From Akkermansiaceae bacterium (GTDB lineage: Bacteria; Verrucomicrobiota; Verrucomicrobiia; Verrucomicrobiales; Akkermansiaceae): DNA of 64,000 nt. Location: positions 1-64,000 of the forward strand of contig JAPKCM010000005.1 of the NCBI GenBank assembly GCA_028822935.1, read 5' to 3'. Positions 36,459 to 45,327 of this stretch are shown piece after piece. The first letter of the stretch is position 1, and each line of letters begins with the position of its first letter. The translations under genes were made by a program, and so were the position numbers. The notes beneath the pieces are model-generated. The model saw only the letters and a program-made list of their open reading frames with translations. It was not told where the DNA came from and did not search any database.

Positions 36459-36845
36459 ATGAACAACACTCCCATGCTCTTCTCTCTGGTCTCCGCCGTC
36501 ATTCTCGGCCCAGCCAGTGCCGCCACCACTCTCATCGACTTCGGCACCGCGGATGCTCCAAGTCCCTACAATCAAAGTCTCATTACCACCGGAGGTGCAA
36601 CTGCATCCTCCTCGATCATCGCTCACAACGACACCACTTCCGCCGCCACCGGCTGGAGCGCTCAGGTCTTGGAAACAGAAACAGGCAACGGTGGGAACGC
36701 CGGAGGGGGAGCCAATCTCTCCACCTTTCCTGCCGGCTTCAATGCCGCCGCACTCCGTGACAGCATCTTCGCCAACCAAGCCGCCGAAGCCGCTCCTTCC
36801 ATGGTGCTCACACTTTCGGTTCCCATCACTAACCCACACTCGTAA
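36459..36845 (+). CDS. short secreted protein, probably truncated
   Basis: A 128-aa exported protein with signal peptide 1-21 (ends PASAA) followed by LIDFGTADAPSPYNQ, Ser/Thr/Ala/Gly-rich sequence and a beta-strand-like LTLSVPI, then an abrupt stop. The beginning resembles verrucomicrobial surface proteins that normally run several hundred residues with a C-terminal sorting or beta domain, none of which is present here. The stop codon is immediately followed, with no gap, by the ATG of the LamG protein, suggesting either a coupled pair or a deletion that fused the remains to the next gene. Family not recognised. Confidence 0.5.
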   Translation: MNNTPMLFSLVSAVILGPASAATTLIDFGTADAPSPYNQSLITTGGATASSSIIAHNDTTSAATGWSAQVLETETGNGGNAGGGANLSTFPAGFNAAALRDSIFANQAAEAAPSMVLTLSVPITNPHS

Positions 36846-39134
36846 ATGAAATCCTCCGTCTCCAAACTCCTCCTCCCGCTCGCGATCGCGTCAGCTCTTC
36901 CGGCAAGCGCGAAGCTCGCCGCCTGGTATCCCCTCGATGAATCATCCTCATCAGCCGCCACCGCAGTCGTAGAAAATGTCGCGGGCAATGACGCCGGCAT
37001 GTTCGGTTACGACCCCACTCCCAACTCCGACTTCAATTTCGTTGAGCGCGGTTATCCCTCCGCCGCATCAGCCTTGGGAACGTCCTACCGCTTCGATAAA
37101 GGCGGTGCACTTGACCTAGGAACGAATGCCGCAGTGCAACCCACTGATCAGTTCACCATTTCCTTCTTCACCCAGCTGGGCACCGCTAATCAATACGATC
37201 GCTACTTCGAATCACAATCGACCAATACGAATGACCAGGACGGTCTCCGAATCGACACCGGTGGCCAAGGCGACCGCGTGCGCGTCCTCGTGCGCGACAA
37301 CAGCGGAGTGAACAGCCAGCTCACCCATCCTACTGCTCTCCTCACCGATGGCTCCTGGTATTTCGTCGCCTTCCGCTACGACTCGGCTAATGCCGATGGA
37401 AACGCCTTCCAAATCACCCTCATCAAAGTCGATGGCTCAACGATCGACGAAGCGGCTATCACCGCAGCCACCAGCAAGGCGGTCACCATCAACACCGGAG
37501 CCATTGGCTTCCCCCATGCCTTTCAAACCCTCATCGGAACGGAAATTCCCGACGGTCCGGGAAATGGCTTAAACGGTGCCATTGACGAAGTGGCATTCTT
37601 TGACAACTCGGATGACAACGGAGTCCTGACGGATGCCCAGCTCGCAGCCAATGCCAGCTTCGGCCCCTCTGGCGTTCAGCTCATCACCGACTTCTCGACC
37701 GATCGACAGAGCTTTTCCCCCGGAAACCCAGCGACCCTCTCTTGGACCATCACCGACCCTTACGACACCCTCTTTCTCGACGACGGTAACGGCAACGTCA
37801 CCGATCTTGCTCCTCTCACCTCTGCCGGATCCGGTAGCACGATGGTTTCTCCCACCGAGACCACAACTTACTACTTGAAGGGCACCACCGGAGATATCGA
37901 AAACACCCACACCATCAAGATTCTCTCCGGCGCTACTCCTGAGATTAACACCTTCACCTCATCGGCTGCCATCTTGCCGGTGGATGAAAATGTCGTCCTC
38001 ACTTGGAACGTGATCGGCGCTGATACCATCACGTTAGACCCCGGTGCCACCGATGTTTCTGCCCTCACGACCACCAATGTGATCCTCACCGAGACCACAA
38101 CCTTCACCCTGACCGCCACCAACGGTTTTGGCTCCACCACCGCAGATGTGACTGTAGCCGCGATCTCGGGACCACTCCCAGACCACCGCTATATTGCCGC
38201 GACCGATGGAAATAGTGAAGCGGCCTGGGCCGACGAAGCCGACATCAAGAAGCTCAATGTCATCGGTCTCCTCCGAAACGCGCCTCTTTTAACTGCAAGC
38301 CCCAACACCAACATCGCCGGTGCCTATCAGGCCGAAGGCGGAAACGTTGGTGCTTCCGTAGGTGCCTTCCAGGATGCCGATGCGACTTTTGAAATTTGGC
38401 TTCGGCCCTCCGGCCTTACTGCCGATCACCAAGTGATCTTTGAAACCGGCGGCGGACAAAACGGCCTCGGCGTTCTAATCACCCAAGATAGCCTGCGCTT
38501 CATCGGCAGCGCCGTAAATGCCCGTACCCTTGACGTCGTTCTTCCCCTCGACGGAGTGAATCTCGATGACTTTATTCAAGTCGTCTTCTCCATCAGCTCA
38601 GACAACGACACCTTCGAGGTCTCAGTTCGTGACACCTACGGAAAGGTCATCACTGCATCTGCCACCGGCGACGTCATCTTTGGCGGAAATGGTGCCACTC
38701 TCTTCTTCTTTGGCTCAGGTGGAGTTGGCGGGAGTAACGTAAACCTCGGTGGACGCACCGAAGCAGCGGATGCCGAACCAGCCCTCCTAGAAAGCTTCAT
38801 CGGTGAGATCGGAATCTTGAACACATACAGCCGCATCCTCACCACCGAGGAGATCACCGCTGCGTTCGACGTCGTCGCTACCACCACCAGCCCCCCGTCA
38901 GGGGGGTCCAATGGCATCACCACAATCAGCTACAACGGCGTTTCTGAAGTCACTCTCACCTGGAATTCCAAGTCCGGAGAGAACTACGATGCCGAATTCT
39001 CTGCGGATCTCGAAAACTGGTTCCCAATTTCGGATCCCGTTGTAGCGACCGAAGCCTCGACAACGAAGGCCTTCAACATTCCACTAAACCGTCCTAAGTT
39101 CTTCCTTCGCATCATCAAAGTCCCCGCTCCATAA
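36846..39134 (+). CDS. secreted LamG-domain (concanavalin-like lectin) protein
   Basis: A 762-aa exported protein. Signal peptide 1-22 is followed by a LamG/laminin-type jelly roll (about 23-270; AAWYPLDESS, GSWYFVAFRYDSANADG, GLNGAIDEVAFFD), two Ig-like segments of the type seen in PVC surface proteins (about 280-450; SFSPGNPATLSWTITD and VLTWNVIGADTITLDPGA), a second LamG domain (about 460-690; ATFEIWLRPSGLTADHQVIFETGG, SFIGEIGILNTYSRILT), and a terminal beta domain (TLTWNSKSGENYDAEFSADL) shared with the CotH giants. No catalytic motif is apparent; glycan or surface binding is likely. The CotH giant starts five bases after its stop, so the two are probably co-transcribed. Confidence 0.9.
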   Translation: MKSSVSKLLLPLAIASALPASAKLAAWYPLDESSSSAATAVVENVAGNDAGMFGYDPTPNSDFNFVERGYPSAASALGTSYRFDKGGALDLGTNAAVQPTDQFTISFFTQLGTANQYDRYFESQSTNTNDQDGLRIDTGGQGDRVRVLVRDNSGVNSQLTHPTALLTDGSWYFVAFRYDSANADGNAFQITLIKVDGSTIDEAAITAATSKAVTINTGAIGFPHAFQTLIGTEIPDGPGNGLNGAIDEVAFFDNSDDNGVLTDAQLAANASFGPSGVQLITDFSTDRQSFSPGNPATLSWTITDPYDTLFLDDGNGNVTDLAPLTSAGSGSTMVSPTETTTYYLKGTTGDIENTHTIKILSGATPEINTFTSSAAILPVDENVVLTWNVIGADTITLDPGATDVSALTTTNVILTETTTFTLTATNGFGSTTADVTVAAISGPLPDHRYIAATDGNSEAAWADEADIKKLNVIGLLRNAPLLTASPNTNIAGAYQAEGGNVGASVGAFQDADATFEIWLRPSGLTADHQVIFETGGGQNGLGVLITQDSLRFIGSAVNARTLDVVLPLDGVNLDDFIQVVFSISSDNDTFEVSVRDTYGKVITASATGDVIFGGNGATLFFFGSGGVGGSNVNLGGRTEAADAEPALLESFIGEIGILNTYSRILTTEEITAAFDVVATTTSPPSGGSNGITTISYNGVSEVTLTWNSKSGENYDAEFSADLENWFPISDPVVATEASTTKAFNIPLNRPKFFLRIIKVPAP

Positions 39135-39139
39135 ACTCC

Positions 39140-42100
39140 GTGGCTTCCCTTCCCTTTTTCAAGAGCACCTTGTTTCTACAAGGTGCTTCTTTTGCCCTCT
39201 GGTCCTGCGCGAGCCTGCTCGCCTCAGCCGCTCCCCAGATCACCGAATTCGTCGCGATCAATGCGAACTCGCTCGCTGATGGCGATGGTAATTCAACCGA
39301 CTGGATTGAAATCCACAATCCGGAGACGGAAGTCCTCGATCTTTCAGGCTACCTCCTGAGCGATGACCCGGACCTTCCTGCCAAATATTCTTTCCCCGGC
39401 GGGACTAGCATCTTAGGAGGAGAATTTCTCGTCGTCTTTGCCTCCGGAAGACTCGAAGAAAATTACACCGACGCAGGCGGAAACCTGCACACCACTTTCT
39501 CACTCAGCGGAAACGGAGAGTATCTCTCCCTGCGCAATCCTGATGGTACTCTCATCCAGGAATTCTCGCCTGAGTATCCCTCGCAATTCGAAGACATCTC
39601 CTACGGCATCGGCACCTCCACACCCGAGATTGACATCCTTGCCGCCGGGGCCACTTCGACCTGGTTTTCTCCCAGCGGCGATATCGGAAACAGCTGGCAG
39701 ACACCCGGTTTCGATGATTCCACCTGGAACGCTTCCAAAACCGCGATCGGCTACGGCTCGAGCTACAATGAACTCATTGGCACCGGCGGAAACACCTCCG
39801 GTGCGATGTGGTTTGGAAACTCTTCGGTCTACCTGCGGGTTCCATTCGAAGTCACCACTTCCCTTTCCTCCCTGACGCTCAAAATGCGCTATGAGGATGG
39901 CTTCGTCGCCTACCTTAACGGCGTCCGTGTCGCTTCTGCGAATGCTCCAGACGAAGCAACACTCACCCACAATTCTACCGCCACCGCCATCCATCCGAAT
40001 GGGGAAGCGCTCCTTGCGGAAACATTTTCCCTCTCCACCGCCTCTCTTGTTTCAGGCACCAACGTTCTCGCGATCCACGGGCTAAATCTCTCCAGTGCAG
40101 GTGCCGACTCCTCGGAGTTCCTTGCCCTTCCCGAACTCAGTGGAACCGAGAGCGGAGGCCAATTAAGCTACGGCTATTTCACCGAACCGTCTCCGGGAGT
40201 GGCAAACGGCCCCATTCCTCTGATCGGTTTTGTAAAAGACACCACCTTTTCCCACGATCGTGGCTACTACAGCGCGCCCTTCGACCTCTCTATTTCTACC
40301 GTGACTGGCGGAGCGACCATCATCTACACCACTGATGGCACCGAACCCTCGGAGGAAAACGGCACCATTTACACTGGCGCGATCTCCATCAGTTCCACCA
40401 CCGCTCTCCGGGCCATCGCGCTCAAGACCGGCTTTCAACCGACGAACATCGACACGCAAACTTATCTCTTCGTCGACGACATCGTCCGCCAAACCAGACC
40501 CTCCGATTATCCCACCACTTGGGGCGGAGGACGCGCGGACTACGACATGGATTCTGACATCGTCGATGATCCCGCATATGCTGACAAATTCGACGAAGCC
40601 TTCGCCTCGCTGCCCACGCTCTCGCTCGTCTTCGATCCCGACTCCTTTTTCCATTCTTCCACCGGAATTTACCAAAACCCCTCCCGCGAAGGAATCGCTT
40701 GGGAACGTCCGACCTCTGCTGAGCTCATTCTCTCCGACGGCTCTGAACCAGGCTTCCAGATCGATGCCGGAGTCCGTGTCCAAGGAGGTTCGTCACGAAA
40801 CACGGACACGCCCAAGCACTCCCTCTCGCTCCGCTTCCGCTCCGCTTACGGCGCCGGAAAATTGCGCTATCCGCTTTTCAAAAACACCCCCGTGGGAGAG
40901 ACCGCCGTCGAGGCATTCGACGCCCTCCAACTCCGCCCGGAATACAACTTTGGCTGGATGCACCGGCACTGGTATCAGTGCGACCACGCCCTTTATGGCC
41001 GCGACCAATGGACCAGCGACCTTTTCCTCAAGATGGGTCAAAATGGCTCCCACGGCCGCTGGACCCATCTTTTCCTCAATGGAATTTACTGGGGCCTCTA
41101 CGACCTCCACGAACGCCCTGATGCCGATCACATGGCGAACTACTTTGGCGGAAGTGATGATGACTACGACACCGTTAATTCTTCCTCTGCGACTAATGGC
41201 GACCTCGTCGCCTTCAACCAAATGATGAATATTGCTTACGGAAATATCGCGAGTTCCGGGAGCTACGCCGCCATCCAGCAGTATCTCGATCTCGATGCCT
41301 TCATCGACTACATGGTCCTCAATGCCTACATCGGAAACCGCGATTGGGATGGCCACAACTGGCGTGCCGCCCGCAAGCGCGAACCCGGCGCTCCCTATCT
41401 CTTCTTCCCTTGGGATTCTGAGTTCGCGGTGACCAATGTGGGAGGCGGTGCCTTCCCGAATCCACCCGATTTCTTCAGCACGAGTCTCGCAACCAACGTT
41501 CTAGGCAAGAACGGCAACCGTCGACCCACCGGACTCCAACGTCGACTGGCTCTCAACGTGGAATATCGCCTCCGCTACGCCGACCACGTGCGTGCTCACT
41601 TTTTCAATGGCGGCCCTATGAGCCCCGCGGTCTCCGAGGAAACCTGGACCACCCGCGCCACTCCGATGAACGATGCCCTCATCGCGGAATCCGCGCGCTG
41701 GGGAGACTTCCGCCGCGATGTCAGTTCCGGCCGCTGGACCTCAAGCCAATTTGATCTCTACACGCGCGATGATCACTACACCCCGACGAATGACTGGCTC
41801 ATCGGAACCTATATTCCGCAGCGAACCAACATCGTTCTTTCTCAGATGCGCGCGGCCAATCTCTACCCGGACACCGACGCGCCGGACTTCTCCCAGCATG
41901 GCGGCAGCATTGCCTTGGGATCGAACATCACCGTCACCGGGCCTACCGCCATTCATTACACCATCGATGGTTCCGACCCCCGTCTCACCGGCGGAAACAT
42001 CAATCCATCTGCCACCATGATTGCCTCCGGAGGAACTCTCTCCATCGCCCAATCGCTCAATCTTCAGGCCCGCTCCCGCGCAGCCAACGGAGAGTGGTCC

Positions 42101-42889
42101 GCCCTCACGCAGGCAAACTTCACTGTCGGCGCAAGTGACCTCGTCATCAGCGAGATCATGTATCAACCCTTAGTTGAACCTCTTGCCGAGTTCTTGGAAA
42201 TTACCAATACCGGAGCCGCCAATGTTTTCCTAGCCGGCCTTCGTTTCACCAATGGCGTCGCTTTTGATTTCGACCTTCACTCATCGCTCGCAAGCCTCGC
42301 CGCCGGCGCTCGTTTACTCGTCGTGCGCGATCTCGTCGCCTTCCAGAGCGTCTACGGAAATACTCACAACGCCATCATTGCCGGCTCCTTCCAGGAGAAC
42401 ACTGGTCTTTCCGACAAGGGTGAGCGGCTCACTCTTTCGGACGCCAATGATGTCGTGATCTTCACCGTGCGCTACGATGATAAAGACGACTGGCCGGAAG
42501 AACCAGATGGCAATGGACAATCCCTCGTCTACGCCGGAGGAAACTCCGAATCCGCCCAAAGCTGGCGCCCTTCCTCCGCAATCAATGGCAATCCGGGCAA
42601 CTCCGACTCCACCCCCTTCACCGGCGGATCGCTTCTCGCTTACGCCCTCGTTGGTGAGCCTACTTTGAATCCCACTTTGCTCGGATCGACCTTCAACTAC
42701 GTCACGAATCTCACCGCTGATGATGCCCTTATCCAAGTGCAACGATCGTCCGACCTCGATACTTGGGAAGTCGTCGATCTCACCACTCAGACTCAGGTTC
42801 TCAATGCCGCTGCAGGAACCCGCACCTTCACCATCTCCCTACCGCAGGGAACAACAGGCTTCGCCCGCGTGATTGTGGTCCAACGATGA
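39140..42889 (+). CDS. giant secreted lamin-tail / CotH-kinase protein
   Basis: A 1249-aa exported protein starting at GTG 39140. Signal peptide about 1-31; lamin-tail domain (TDWIEIHNP); a galactose-binding-like domain with VYLRVPFEV and VAYLNGVRVA (about 165-330); chitobiase-like domain (IIYTTDGTEPS); CotH region (about 470-890), where the expected catalytic segment is FFPWDSEFAVTN; a second chitobiase-like domain (IHYTIDGSDP); a second lamin-tail domain (VISEIMYQP, EFLEITNTG); and a terminal beta domain. Unlike its two paralogues it lacks the DLDGD calcium-loop segment, having LLAYALVG instead. It follows the LamG gene closely. Substrate of the putative kinase is unknown. Confidence 0.93.
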   Translation: MASLPFFKSTLFLQGASFALWSCASLLASAAPQITEFVAINANSLADGDGNSTDWIEIHNPETEVLDLSGYLLSDDPDLPAKYSFPGGTSILGGEFLVVFASGRLEENYTDAGGNLHTTFSLSGNGEYLSLRNPDGTLIQEFSPEYPSQFEDISYGIGTSTPEIDILAAGATSTWFSPSGDIGNSWQTPGFDDSTWNASKTAIGYGSSYNELIGTGGNTSGAMWFGNSSVYLRVPFEVTTSLSSLTLKMRYEDGFVAYLNGVRVASANAPDEATLTHNSTATAIHPNGEALLAETFSLSTASLVSGTNVLAIHGLNLSSAGADSSEFLALPELSGTESGGQLSYGYFTEPSPGVANGPIPLIGFVKDTTFSHDRGYYSAPFDLSISTVTGGATIIYTTDGTEPSEENGTIYTGAISISSTTALRAIALKTGFQPTNIDTQTYLFVDDIVRQTRPSDYPTTWGGGRADYDMDSDIVDDPAYADKFDEAFASLPTLSLVFDPDSFFHSSTGIYQNPSREGIAWERPTSAELILSDGSEPGFQIDAGVRVQGGSSRNTDTPKHSLSLRFRSAYGAGKLRYPLFKNTPVGETAVEAFDALQLRPEYNFGWMHRHWYQCDHALYGRDQWTSDLFLKMGQNGSHGRWTHLFLNGIYWGLYDLHERPDADHMANYFGGSDDDYDTVNSSSATNGDLVAFNQMMNIAYGNIASSGSYAAIQQYLDLDAFIDYMVLNAYIGNRDWDGHNWRAARKREPGAPYLFFPWDSEFAVTNVGGGAFPNPPDFFSTSLATNVLGKNGNRRPTGLQRRLALNVEYRLRYADHVRAHFFNGGPMSPAVSEETWTTRATPMNDALIAESARWGDFRRDVSSGRWTSSQFDLYTRDDHYTPTNDWLIGTYIPQRTNIVLSQMRAANLYPDTDAPDFSQHGGSIALGSNITVTGPTAIHYTIDGSDPRLTGGNINPSATMIASGGTLSIAQSLNLQARSRAANGEWSALTQANFTVGASDLVISEIMYQPLVEPLAEFLEITNTGAANVFLAGLRFTNGVAFDFDLHSSLASLAAGARLLVVRDLVAFQSVYGNTHNAIIAGSFQENTGLSDKGERLTLSDANDVVIFTVRYDDKDDWPEEPDGNGQSLVYAGGNSESAQSWRPSSAINGNPGNSDSTPFTGGSLLAYALVGEPTLNPTLLGSTFNYVTNLTADDALIQVQRSSDLDTWEVVDLTTQTQVLNAAAGTRTFTISLPQGTTGFARVIVVQR

Positions 42890-42942
42890 GATATTGAGAG
42901 ACGGGATCAGCCGTGTTGAACGCGCTACCCTTTTTCTCGTTC

Positions 42943-44871
42943 CTAGGGCTTGCGATAAGAATTCGTAGAGGTGGAAGTCCTAGGGGCTCCTCCTGGAGGT
43001 GACGCGACAAAGCTTGCGGTATAGCTCTGGCCGGAGACGAAGCTGCTATTGCTAAAAGAGATCGTCGCGGTGCCGCCTCTCGGTCCATCAATGGCCCACG
43101 CAACGACGATTCCAGTAACATTTCCAACCTTTATATTTGAGGCAAGGTTCGCCATCGGCGGACCATCGGTAAAGCTAAAGACGAAGCCTGCTGCCGGGGA
43201 TCCGGTGCCGGGGGTCTCGCCACCACCGCCGCCAGGTCCTCCGCCGCCAGGTCCTCCGCCACCAGGTCCGCCGCCACCAGGTCCTCCCGGGCCGCCGCCA
43301 GCTGCGGTGCTAAACTCGGTCGTGTCATAGGTAGCGAGATCGGTCTGCTCGATGCGGTAGAATTTTTTCGAAATGCCCGACTCAATCACGGCGACCTCTC
43401 CAGAAGTCGCGGTCAAAGAAATAGCGTCGACCGTCCAGTTTTCGAGATCGGTGCTGGTGTCGAGTTCGTATTGCCCGCCTTCCTTACCGTTCCACACGAT
43501 AGTGACTTCATCGTTTTCCTGATCAATCTTGGCCCCACGCAGAGTCAGAGGAATGTCAGCCGCTCCGCCGAAGACTTCTGTGACCGTCTCGGCGATCTCG
43601 GTCACGCCGGAAGCGCGAGCGGCATCACCAAAATAGTTGTAGGCAAGATTGTAGGGATAAATGGGAGTGCCATCTTCCTTTACGGAGGTGAAGTAGGCCC
43701 AGGTTCCGCCCGGGAACTCAGGAGTAACGCAGTAGCGGACATTCTGCTCGTTAAGATCAAAATCAATTCCCTGGGTCAAACCAAGATGACCTTTATATGC
43801 ATAATCCTCCATATAGTGCCCCAAAACAAAAGTGGAGGAAACTGCGGGACCATAAAACTGCGCTGTAATCGCAGTGGAATTACGAAAACCCTCGGAGACA
43901 ACCCACCGGGGAAGGTTAGTACGTCCGGTGGCAGCGAGATTGGAGGACCCATTCGAGCCATCGCGCTTCTGATAGCCGGAAACCATAAGACGAACATCAC
44001 TCATCGCATCATCAGGATCGCCGTAGCCGTATGGACCATACATTGGGAGGCCGTCATTTGCCCAGGCGATAATCGGACTGTGCTGGCCGTTGAAATTTTC
44101 CGTGTAAGGACTCGCTCTGCCAACTCCTTGATAAACAACGCTGGCATCGTAATCGACAGAGTCACCGAGTGTGTGGCGAAGTGCCACGGGACTGGCGTGA
44201 TAGTGAAAGGCCTCCATTGCCTGGTGGGCATTACCGGCATCGAAGGTGACGCCTTCATTGGTGAAGGCATCGCGATTCCAGTAGCCGTCACCTCGATTTT
44301 GATTCGTAGGTCTTTGGTCGCCCCCTGCCGAGGTATCGTATGAAAAGGTATCGCTGGTGTTAAAAAGAGGAACGCCATCAACGAAGAGGCCGCATGTCCC
44401 GATGTTTGAGGGAGTCCGGGTCGCGGGCGCGTAGCTTTCGGGGTAATCTGTTACGCGGGGGAAGCGGTAAAGAATGGCGGCATTTCCGGGGAAAGACGGA
44501 AAGGTTGTTGTCTGGGCGCTATTCAAGAACCATGGACCCATCGTATTCGTCGCCAATCCAGTAGACTTAATATAAACGTAATCATCCGAGTAAGAAATTC
44601 CCTGCACTCCGGCATAGACGGGAAGGGGCTGATCACCGACGATGACGCCATCGTAATCTGCCGAATCCCAAGTGGTGAGTGAGGAGATCGCTCCGCCGCC
44701 ACGCTCGAGGGCTTCATCTTCTTGAGTGGCAAAAATGCGGGCGTAGCTACCGGATTCGGCGGTGTGCCAAGATGAGAGGAGCGGCTCGGCGGTGGCAGAG
44801 GAAGTCACAAGGGCCAAGAGAGCGGCCTGGCAGAAGATGATCGGGGAGGAGGATCGTTTGTTCATAAGCAT
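42943..44871 (-). CDS. secreted YHYH-domain protein with glycine/proline linker
   Basis: A 642-aa exported protein with a YHYH domain, a family of unknown function found in many marine bacteria. Signal peptide 1-28 (an alternative Met at residue 3). The domain contains FNTSDTFSYD, the name motif FHYHASP at about 222, then GQHSPIIAWANDGLPMYGPYGY and a late segment NLAYNYFGDAARASG. After a beta domain (VTIVWNGKEGGQYELDTSTDL) a linker of about five GGGGP-type repeats (about residues 525-551) leads to a small C-terminal beta domain (GFVFSFTDGPPMANLAS). The linker is encoded by a 15-bp tandem repeat. The gene is convergent with the CotH giant. Function is not established. Confidence 0.9.
   Translation of the reverse strand: MLMNKRSSSPIIFCQAALLALVTSSATAEPLLSSWHTAESGSYARIFATQEDEALERGGGAISSLTTWDSADYDGVIVGDQPLPVYAGVQGISYSDDYVYIKSTGLATNTMGPWFLNSAQTTTFPSFPGNAAILYRFPRVTDYPESYAPATRTPSNIGTCGLFVDGVPLFNTSDTFSYDTSAGGDQRPTNQNRGDGYWNRDAFTNEGVTFDAGNAHQAMEAFHYHASPVALRHTLGDSVDYDASVVYQGVGRASPYTENFNGQHSPIIAWANDGLPMYGPYGYGDPDDAMSDVRLMVSGYQKRDGSNGSSNLAATGRTNLPRWVVSEGFRNSTAITAQFYGPAVSSTFVLGHYMEDYAYKGHLGLTQGIDFDLNEQNVRYCVTPEFPGGTWAYFTSVKEDGTPIYPYNLAYNYFGDAARASGVTEIAETVTEVFGGAADIPLTLRGAKIDQENDEVTIVWNGKEGGQYELDTSTDLENWTVDAISLTATSGEVAVIESGISKKFYRIEQTDLATYDTTEFSTAAGGGPGGPGGGGPGGGGPGGGGPGGGGGETPGTGSPAAGFVFSFTDGPPMANLASNIKVGNVTGIVVAWAIDGPRGGTATISFSNSSFVSGQSYTASFVASPPGGAPRTSTSTNSYRKP
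43221..43301. repeat. 15-bp tandem repeat encoding a GGGGP linker
   Basis: About five degenerate copies of a 15-base unit, CCGCCGCCAGGTCCT on the plus strand, encode the Gly/Pro linker of the YHYH protein. The units differ by a few bases, so copy number could vary by slippage. Confidence 0.8.
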
Positions 44872-44946
44872 GGGATAGAAGATCTATACCTATCGTGAAC
44901 TCCGTGTGTGGAGAACAGGTGAGATTTGTAAAGACTTGGTAAAGAG

Positions 44947-45212
44947 CTACCCCTCGGTTTTGAAGGTAATTTTTCGAGCCACTTGATCAGAAATGGGGAC
45001 ATTATAAGTCTGGCTCCACCTTTTCGTGGCTGGGGTCGTAATCGGTCTGCCAGAAGTCTTTTCCGTGGACGCTTTGGTCGAGTTTTTTCCATCGATGATG
45101 AGGGAAAAATGATGGAGCAGGTGATGTGCGGGTGCTCCTGATCGTCCGAGATTGTTTCGCGAAAAAGCGCGGCCTCATTTCCACGATCACTGATGCCGCC
45201 GCATTCGCATCA
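44947..45212 (-). pseudogene. multiply frameshifted gene relic, family unknown
   Basis: Three consecutive coding-like segments on the minus strand each lie in a different frame and abut each other: ISDRGNEAALFRETISDD leading into EHPHITCSIIFPSS; then KLDQSVHGKDFWQTDYDPSH with EKVEPD; then YNVPISDQVARKITFKTEG with a TAG at 44947. Joined, they would form the C-terminal 80 or so residues of one protein. Two frameshifts and the absence of any upstream part point to decay. I cannot name it. The rest of the 44872-45327 gap holds the plus-strand promoter region of the next operon, with nothing else recognised. Confidence 0.4.
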
Positions 45213-45327
45213 GCATACTGGCCACCTCCGTGAATCTGAACAAGCCCCGGAAACTTTGCCCTCCCTTGAGAAAACCGTAAATCGCAGGAGACTTGTAAGA
45301 ATTAGTAAATGGTGACGTTCTATTAAA

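Noticed and set aside
43221-43301. CRISPR or satellite-like array
   Set aside because: The short 15-bp units have no unique spacers and encode a Gly/Pro linker in frame, so this is a protein-coding repeat.
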